From positions 1-64,000 of the forward strand of contig JAOUIA010000013.1 of assembly GCA_029884335.1 (NCBI GenBank): a DNA stretch of 64,000 nucleotides, read 5' to 3'. Source of the stretch: Betaproteobacteria bacterium. Lineage in GTDB: Bacteria > Pseudomonadota > Gammaproteobacteria > Burkholderiales > Casimicrobiaceae. A model generated the notes under the pieces. The model did no database searches and had not been told where the DNA came from. It was given only the letters and a program-made list of their open reading frames with translations. This document shows, piece by piece, positions 58,819 to 64,000 of the stretch (positions are counted from its first letter, which is position 1; the number at the start of each line of letters is the position of its first letter). A program made the position numbers and the translations under genes.

Positions 58819-59769
58819 TCAGGCTCGTTCCCGCGCCGCGCCCGCGCCGCCGAGCCAGGCCGCGCCGCGCACGCCGCTCGAGTCGCCGTGCGCGTTGCGC
58901 GCAAGGCGCGTGTCGACGCGGTCGGAGAACACGTGCGGACCCCAGAGCCGCGGCACCTCGCGGTACAGCCGCGCGACGTTCGACATGCCGCCGCCCAGCA
59001 CGATCACGTCGGGGTCGACGACGTTGATCACGTGCGCGAGCGCGCGCGCGAGGCGCTCCTCGTAGCGCGCCAGCGCGGCCAGCGCGTGCGCATCGCCCGC
59101 CTCCGCGGCCGCGACGACCGCCCCGGCGTCGCGCGGCCCGTCCGTGCCGTCCGCGTGCTCGCGCGCGAAGGCGGGGCCCGAGAGCCACGCCTCGATGCAG
59201 CCGCGCCGCCCGCAGTAGCACGGCGGACCGGGGCGCTCGTCGTCGCGCGGCGAGGGCAGCGGGTTGTGGCCCCACTCGCCGGCGATGCCGTTGGGACCTT
59301 CGAGGACGCGCCCGTGCACGACCCAGCCGCCGCCGACGCCGGTGCCCAGGATGACGCCGAACACGACACCGGCGCCCTGGCCTGCGCCGTCGACCGCCTC
59401 GGAAAGCGCGAAGCAGTTGGCGTCGTTGGCGACCGCCACAGCCCGCCCGAGGCGTGCCTCCAGGTCCTCGACGATCGGACGCCCGTTGAGGCAGGTCGAG
59501 TTCGAGTTGCGCAGGCGCCCCGTCGCCCGCGACAGCGATCCGGGCGTGCCGACGCCCACGCTCGCCGCTCCCCACGCCACGCCGAGCGAAGCTTCCGTCT
59601 CCCGCACGAGGGCCGCGACCGCCGCCAGCGTCGCCGGGTAGTCGTCGCGGGGTGTCGGTACCCGCCGGCGCAGCAGCTCGCGGCCCGCCGGATCGAGCGC
59701 GGCGATCTCGATCTTCGAGCCGCCGAGGTCGACGCCGATCCGCGGCAAGGAGGCGTCAGCCCGCGGCAT
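58819..59769 (-). CDS. ROK family sugar kinase (fructokinase-like)
   Basis: 316 aa; RIGVDLGGSKIEIAALD, GVILGTGVGGGWVVHGRVLEGPNGIAGEWGHNPLP, zinc motif CYCGRRGCIEAWLSGPAF. Confidence 0.92.
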   Translation of the reverse strand: MPRADASLPRIGVDLGGSKIEIAALDPAGRELLRRRVPTPRDDYPATLAAVAALVRETEASLGVAWGAASVGVGTPGSLSRATGRLRNSNSTCLNGRPIVEDLEARLGRAVAVANDANCFALSEAVDGAGQGAGVVFGVILGTGVGGGWVVHGRVLEGPNGIAGEWGHNPLPSPRDDERPGPPCYCGRRGCIEAWLSGPAFAREHADGTDGPRDAGAVVAAAEAGDAHALAALARYEERLARALAHVINVVDPDVIVLGGGMSNVARLYREVPRLWGPHVFSDRVDTRLARNAHGDSSGVRGAAWLGGAGAARERA

Positions 59770-61567
59770 CCTGCGCTTCGCGGTTGCGCGCCATGCGACG
59801 CCACAGCCAGCCCGCGGGGCGATCCACGCCGAGCAGCGCGTGGTCCCGCGGCGACTCCGCGGCGAGTATTGCGGTGATCGCGCGCCGGCCCTCGCCCTGG
59901 CCCGCGAGCAGCAGTTCGTCGCCGGGGACGAGGTCGACGAAGTCGCCGGGCAGCAGCACCGCCTCGCCCGCTCGCACGCGCATCAGCACCACGACCGGCA
60001 GCCTCGCGTGGTGCCGCGACCGCCCGCCGAGCAGCGCGCCGACCGACAACGAGCGGCCTTCGGCAAACCACGCCGCCAGCGCCGGCGCGGTCGCCTTGTC
60101 GAGGCGGGCGCTCCAGAGGAGCGGCAGCCGGTCGCCGCTGACGTGCTGCAGCCGCGCGAGCAGGTCCTCCGCCCAGGCCTCGTCCTGCGTCCGCACGAGC
60201 CCGAGGAAGCGGTAGAGCGCCGGATTGGTGAGGTCGGAGAAGATCTCGCGCGCGACGACCTCGGCGGGGATGAGCGCGAAGTCGAGGCCGATCGAGCGGA
60301 ACAGCCTCCGGCTGGAGCGCTCGTTCTGGCGCGCAATGAGGTAGAGCTCCCTGTTCGCGGCGCGCGCCGCGGCGATCATCGACAGGTTGGACGTGTCGTT
60401 GTCCGTCGCCGCGATGAGTCCGACGGCCGTCTCCAGCCGCGCCCTGGCGAGCACCTCCCTCTCGGTGCCGCTGCCGACGATGATCCCCGGGTCGTCGGCC
60501 GCGCCGGCGCCCGGCTCGATCACCGTCACCTCCATGCCCTCGGCGCGCAGGTCGGCGGCGACGTGCCGGCCGAAACGGCCGTGACCGCAGACGACCCATC
60601 GCCCCCGAGGCGCGTCGCGCAGCCGCGGCAGCGTCGATCCGGGCGGGCCGGTCATCCACTCGATGAGGCGGAACGCCTCGGGCGCGCGCAGGCCGGAGCG
60701 GAGATAGTCGCCGAAGCGGTCGAACGGGTCGATCACCGTGGGTTTGCCGAACAGCTGCATGCGGTCGCGCACCGACGCCGACAGGGATTGCGCAAACACG
60801 CGGACGTCGGGACGCAGCAGCGCCGCGGCCATCGCCACCGCGAGGTTCGCCTCGTCGTCGTCGGTCAGCGCGAGCACCGCGGCGCACATCGGGTGCACGA
60901 GGCCCGCCATGAGGAGACTGTCGGGGTCGCGCGCGTCGGCAGCGAGCGCGGGTGCGGCCAGCGCAAGAGGCGCGAGCTCGAGGTCGTCGACGCGTTCCTG
61001 CGCGACGTCGACCACGACGGAGCGACGGCCGAGGAGGTCGAGCCAGTAGACCAGGCGGCGGCCGGCCTGCCCGTAGCCGGCGACCAGCACGAACGGCTCG
61101 CGCAGCGACCGCACGCGCCGCGCGAAGCGGATCGTCGCCAGCGCGCGGCGGAATCCCCGGTCCTGCAGCAGCGCGAACAGCGTCCCGATCGCCCACGCCC
61201 AGCCGACGACGGTGAGGTAGATCGAGAACGTCACCCACATGCGCTGGGCGTCGGTGAAGGCGTGCGGCAGCTCGCCGAAGCCGATCGTCGTCGCCGTGTA
61301 GCTCATGAAGTAGAACGCGTGGAAGAACCCCATGCGCCACGGCCGGCCGTCGCCGTCCACGCCGGGGATCAGCGTGAGGCCGAGCACGCTCACCGCGTAG
61401 ATGACTATCAGCGCGATCAGCGGCGCGCGCATGCGCCGCAGCACGAGGAACAGCCCGCTCTCGCGCGCCGCGGGGGCGAGCCGCGCGTGGCGCTCGCGCC
61501 GCCGCGCGGACTCGCGGCCGTTGCCGCGCTGCAGCCGCTGCCAGAAACCGGCGAGCAGGCTGGCCAT
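59756..61567 (-). CDS. Potassium-channel-type protein with TrkA-N (RCK) domains
   Basis: 603 aa; HAFYFMSYTATTIGFGELPHAFTDAQRMWVTFSIYLTVVGWAWAIG pore region; VLVAGYGQAGRRLVYWLDLLGRRSVVVD and WVVCGHGRFGRHVAADLRAEGMEVTVIEP (two Rossmann NAD-binding domains). Confidence 0.88.
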   Translation of the reverse strand: MASLLAGFWQRLQRGNGRESARRRERHARLAPAARESGLFLVLRRMRAPLIALIVIYAVSVLGLTLIPGVDGDGRPWRMGFFHAFYFMSYTATTIGFGELPHAFTDAQRMWVTFSIYLTVVGWAWAIGTLFALLQDRGFRRALATIRFARRVRSLREPFVLVAGYGQAGRRLVYWLDLLGRRSVVVDVAQERVDDLELAPLALAAPALAADARDPDSLLMAGLVHPMCAAVLALTDDDEANLAVAMAAALLRPDVRVFAQSLSASVRDRMQLFGKPTVIDPFDRFGDYLRSGLRAPEAFRLIEWMTGPPGSTLPRLRDAPRGRWVVCGHGRFGRHVAADLRAEGMEVTVIEPGAGAADDPGIIVGSGTEREVLARARLETAVGLIAATDNDTSNLSMIAAARAANRELYLIARQNERSSRRLFRSIGLDFALIPAEVVAREIFSDLTNPALYRFLGLVRTQDEAWAEDLLARLQHVSGDRLPLLWSARLDKATAPALAAWFAEGRSLSVGALLGGRSRHHARLPVVVLMRVRAGEAVLLPGDFVDLVPGDELLLAGQGEGRRAITAILAAESPRDHALLGVDRPAGWLWRRMARNREAQDAAG

Positions 61568-61571
61568 GGCG

Positions 61572-61958
61572 TCAGCGGCGGTGGAAGGAGACCGTCTCGG
61601 CGACCAGCAGCACGACGGAGACCACGTTGGCGAACAGGGCGCCTGCGGCCAGCGACACGATGCTGGACATGAGGTGCGGCGTCATCCCCGAGACGGAGGC
61701 GTTGGCCGCGTAGGCCCACACGACCGCGGCCGCGATCAGCTGCAGGTCGGCCACGAGGCTCGTGGCGAGGTGGACGGCCCCGATCTGCGTGCGGTCGCCG
61801 AACTTGAGGACCGTCGCGATCAGGCTCACGACGACGGCGGCGAACAGCTCGAACTCGTTGTGGTGCTCCGGATTGTCGATATCGCCGATGACGAAGCCGA
61901 AGTTCAGCGTCGCAGCCAGCAGGATGAAGAAGCCGAATACCACCTTTTCCAGGTTCAT
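61572..61958 (-). CDS. Small integral membrane protein (DUF6394-like), upstream partner of ion channel gene
   Basis: 128 aa; MNLEKVVFGFFILLAATLNFGFVIGDIDNPEHHNEFELFAAVVVSLIATVLKFGDRTQIGAVHLATSLVADLQLIAAAVVWAYA; 4 bp from the channel gene. Confidence 0.7.
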   Translation of the reverse strand: MNLEKVVFGFFILLAATLNFGFVIGDIDNPEHHNEFELFAAVVVSLIATVLKFGDRTQIGAVHLATSLVADLQLIAAAVVWAYAANASVSGMTPHLMSSIVSLAAGALFANVVSVVLLVAETVSFHRR

Positions 61959-62111
61959 GCGCTCGCTCCCCTCGAGGGCCGGATGCGCCGATTGTACGAG
62001 AGACCAGCTCGCGCGGTTGACGCCCCGCCCCGCGGGCGTGGATCATGGCAGGATCATCGATCCCGCCGGAGGCGGCGACGTCCGCCCCTCCGGCACCCAC
62101 GAGGCCACGCC

Positions 62112-63146
62112 ATGCCGTCCGCGCCCATCAGCGTCCGCCGCGCGCTCTTCGCCGCGCTCATCGCCGCCGCCGCACCGGCCGCGCTCGCCCAGAACCAGCT
62201 CAACGTCATCTGCCCGGTGCAGGCGGAGTGGTGCAACCTCGCCGCCGTCGAGTTCGAGAAGGAGACCGGGATCAAGGTGGCGATGACGCTCAAGGGCTCC
62301 GGCGAGTCGTTCGCGCAGATCTCCGCCGAGAAGGCGAACCCGAAGCTCGACGTGTGGTTCGGCGGCACCGGCGACCCGCACCTGCAGGCCGCGGAGCTCG
62401 GGCTGCTCGAGGAGTACCGCTCGCCGCTGCTCCCCCAGCTGCACCCGTGGGCGCAGCGGCAGGCCGAGCAGTCGAAGTACCGCACCGTCGGCATGTACCT
62501 CGGGGTGCTCGGCATCGGCTACAACACCGAGCTGCTGGCGAAGAAGAAGCTCGCTCCGCCGGCCTGCTGGCGCGACCTCGTCCGGCCCGAGTACAAGGGC
62601 GAGGTGCAGATGGCCAACCCGAACGCGTCGGGCACCGCCTACACCGCGATCGCCACGCTCGTGCAGGTGTTCGGCGAGGAGGAAGCCTTCAAGTACCTGA
62701 AGGCGCTGCACATGAACATCAACCAGTACCCGCGCTCGGGGGTCGCCCCGGTGAAGGCGGCGGCGCGCGGCGAGACGCTGGCCTCCGTCTCGTTCGTCCA
62801 CGACGTGGTGACCGAAGCGCAGGCCAGCTTCCCGGTGCGCGGCAGCGCACCCTGCGAGGGCACCGGCTACGAGATCGGTTCGCTCTCGATCGTGAAGGGC
62901 GCGCGCAACCTCGACAACGCGAAGCGCTTCGTCGACTGGGCGCTGACCGCGAAGGCGCAGGCGCTCGGCGCGCAGGCGAAGCAGTACCAGGTGCCGTCGA
63001 ACGCGTCGGCGCCGGTGTCGCCGCTCGCGCCCAAGCCCGCGGAGATGAAGCTCATCAACTACGACGCCGCGAAGTACGGGAGCTCCGCCGAGCGCAAGCG
63101 CCTGCTCGAGCGCTGGGACCGCGAGATCGGCAGCATCGCCAAGTGA
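62112..63146 (+). CDS. ABC transporter substrate-binding protein (Fe3+/phosphonate-type)
   Basis: 345 aa; signal peptide, QNQLNVICPVQAEWCNLAAVEFEKETGIKVAMTLKGSGESFAQISAEKANPKLDVWFGGTGDPHLQAAELGLLEEY. Confidence 0.9.
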   Translation: MPSAPISVRRALFAALIAAAAPAALAQNQLNVICPVQAEWCNLAAVEFEKETGIKVAMTLKGSGESFAQISAEKANPKLDVWFGGTGDPHLQAAELGLLEEYRSPLLPQLHPWAQRQAEQSKYRTVGMYLGVLGIGYNTELLAKKKLAPPACWRDLVRPEYKGEVQMANPNASGTAYTAIATLVQVFGEEEAFKYLKALHMNINQYPRSGVAPVKAAARGETLASVSFVHDVVTEAQASFPVRGSAPCEGTGYEIGSLSIVKGARNLDNAKRFVDWALTAKAQALGAQAKQYQVPSNASAPVSPLAPKPAEMKLINYDAAKYGSSAERKRLLERWDREIGSIAK

Positions 63147-63163
63147 CGACGAAAGGGACGTCC

Positions 63164-64000
63164 ATGCTCCGCCGCATCGCCGCCGCCGCGCTCGCGGCCC
63201 TCGCCCTGCCCGTCGCCGCGCAGGGCCAGCTCAACGTCTACTGCAGCTCGCCGAACACCGCGTGGTGCCAGGGGCTCGCCAACGGCTTCGAGAAGGCGAC
63301 GGGCACGCGCGTCGCCGTGATCCAGAAGGCCACCGGCGAGATGCTCGCGCAGATCAAGGCCGAGCGCGACAACCCGAAGGGCGACGTGTGGTGGGCGGGC
63401 CCGGGCGACGCGTACCTGCAGGCGGCCGAGGAGGGCCTGCTCGACGCCTACCGCTCGCCGAAGGTCGCCGAGCTGCAGCCGTGGGCGCAGCGCATCACCG
63501 ACATCTCGAAGGACCGGGTGTCCGGCGTCTACGGCGGCATCATCGCGCTGGGCTACAACACCGAGATCATGGCGAAGAAGAAGCTCGCCGTGCCGCGCTG
63601 CTGGAAGGACCTCGCCAACCCCGCGTACAAGGGCGAGATCATGTTCGGCAACCCGAACTCCTCGGGCACCGCGTACCTGATGCTGGCGACGCTCGTGCAG
63701 GTGTTCGGCGAGGACGCCGCGTTCCGCTACATGCGCGACGTGCACCCGAACGTCAACCAGTACGCGCGCTCCGGCATCGGGCCGATGACCGCGGTGACGC
63801 GCGGCGAGACAGCGCTGGGCAGCACGGTGCTGCACGGCGTCATCAACGAGATCGTGCGCGGCTTCCCGGTCGAGCCGGTGCTGCCCTGCGAAGGCGTGGG
63901 CTACGAGATCGGCTCGACCGCGATCATCAAGGGCGCGCGCAACCCGGACGCCGCGCGCAGGTTCGTCGACTTCGCGCTCTCCGCCGAGGGGCAGAAGATC
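63164..64000 (+). CDS. ABC transporter substrate-binding protein (paralogue; C-terminus beyond right edge)
   Basis: Open reading frame of 279 codons to the edge: MLRRIAAAALAALALPVAAQGQLNVYCSSPNTAWCQGLANGFEKATGTRVAVIQKATGEMLAQIKAERDNPKGDVWWAGPGDAYLQAAEEGLLDAYRSP.... Not in the supplied ORF track. Confidence 0.9.
   Translation, partial: MLRRIAAAALAALALPVAAQGQLNVYCSSPNTAWCQGLANGFEKATGTRVAVIQKATGEMLAQIKAERDNPKGDVWWAGPGDAYLQAAEEGLLDAYRSPKVAELQPWAQRITDISKDRVSGVYGGIIALGYNTEIMAKKKLAVPRCWKDLANPAYKGEIMFGNPNSSGTAYLMLATLVQVFGEDAAFRYMRDVHPNVNQYARSGIGPMTAVTRGETALGSTVLHGVINEIVRGFPVEPVLPCEGVGYEIGSTAIIKGARNPDAARRFVDFALSAEGQKI

Overview
High-GC (proteobacterial, probably betaproteobacterial) chromosomal window that is mostly ordinary metabolic and transport genes. 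Minus strand, left part: nuoG (runs off the left edge), nuoF, nuoE, nuoD, nuoC, nuoB, nuoA, tRNA-Leu(GAG), secG, tpiA. Next come a tctA/tctB/tctC-type transporter, an N-formylglutamate amidohydrolase, a peptide ABC permease/ATPase set without a binding protein, and a branched-chain amino-acid ABC transporter. The middle holds acyl-CoA genes (a long CoA-transferase with a C-terminal extension, enoyl-CoA hydratase, acyl-CoA synthetase), a PduO-type cobalamin adenosyltransferase, two small paralogous single-pass membrane proteins, a PsiF-repeat protein, DAHP synthase, CYTH-CHAD protein, polyP:AMP phosphotransferase, YheT hydrolase, phosphomannomutase, GNAT and threonine dehydratase. The right part holds cydAB (CIO type), a TRAP-TAXI system, NUDIX, alpha/beta hydrolase lipoprotein, orn, M48 peptidase, PCD, rsgA, a frameshifted cobD/cbiB-like gene, acetoacetyl-CoA synthetase, a thioesterase, a membrane Fe-S oxidoreductase divergent from ETF-QO, PPDK, ROK kinase, a TrkA_N ion channel with a DUF6394-like partner, and two tandem substrate-binding proteins (the second runs off the right edge). 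I found no CRISPR array, prophage, rRNA or intact transposase. The most unusual signals are (i) a ~420 bp cassette of nested inverted repeats (MITE-like) between rsgA and the frameshifted cobD-like gene, (ii) a duplicated promoter-plus-small-membrane-protein unit at 26.7-27.8 kb, (iii) two families of dispersed palindromic repeats, one in a 76-bp tandem array, and (iv) a candidate FNR-like site placed at about -41.5 relative to a predicted ppdK promoter. I see no clear new defence or biosynthetic system.
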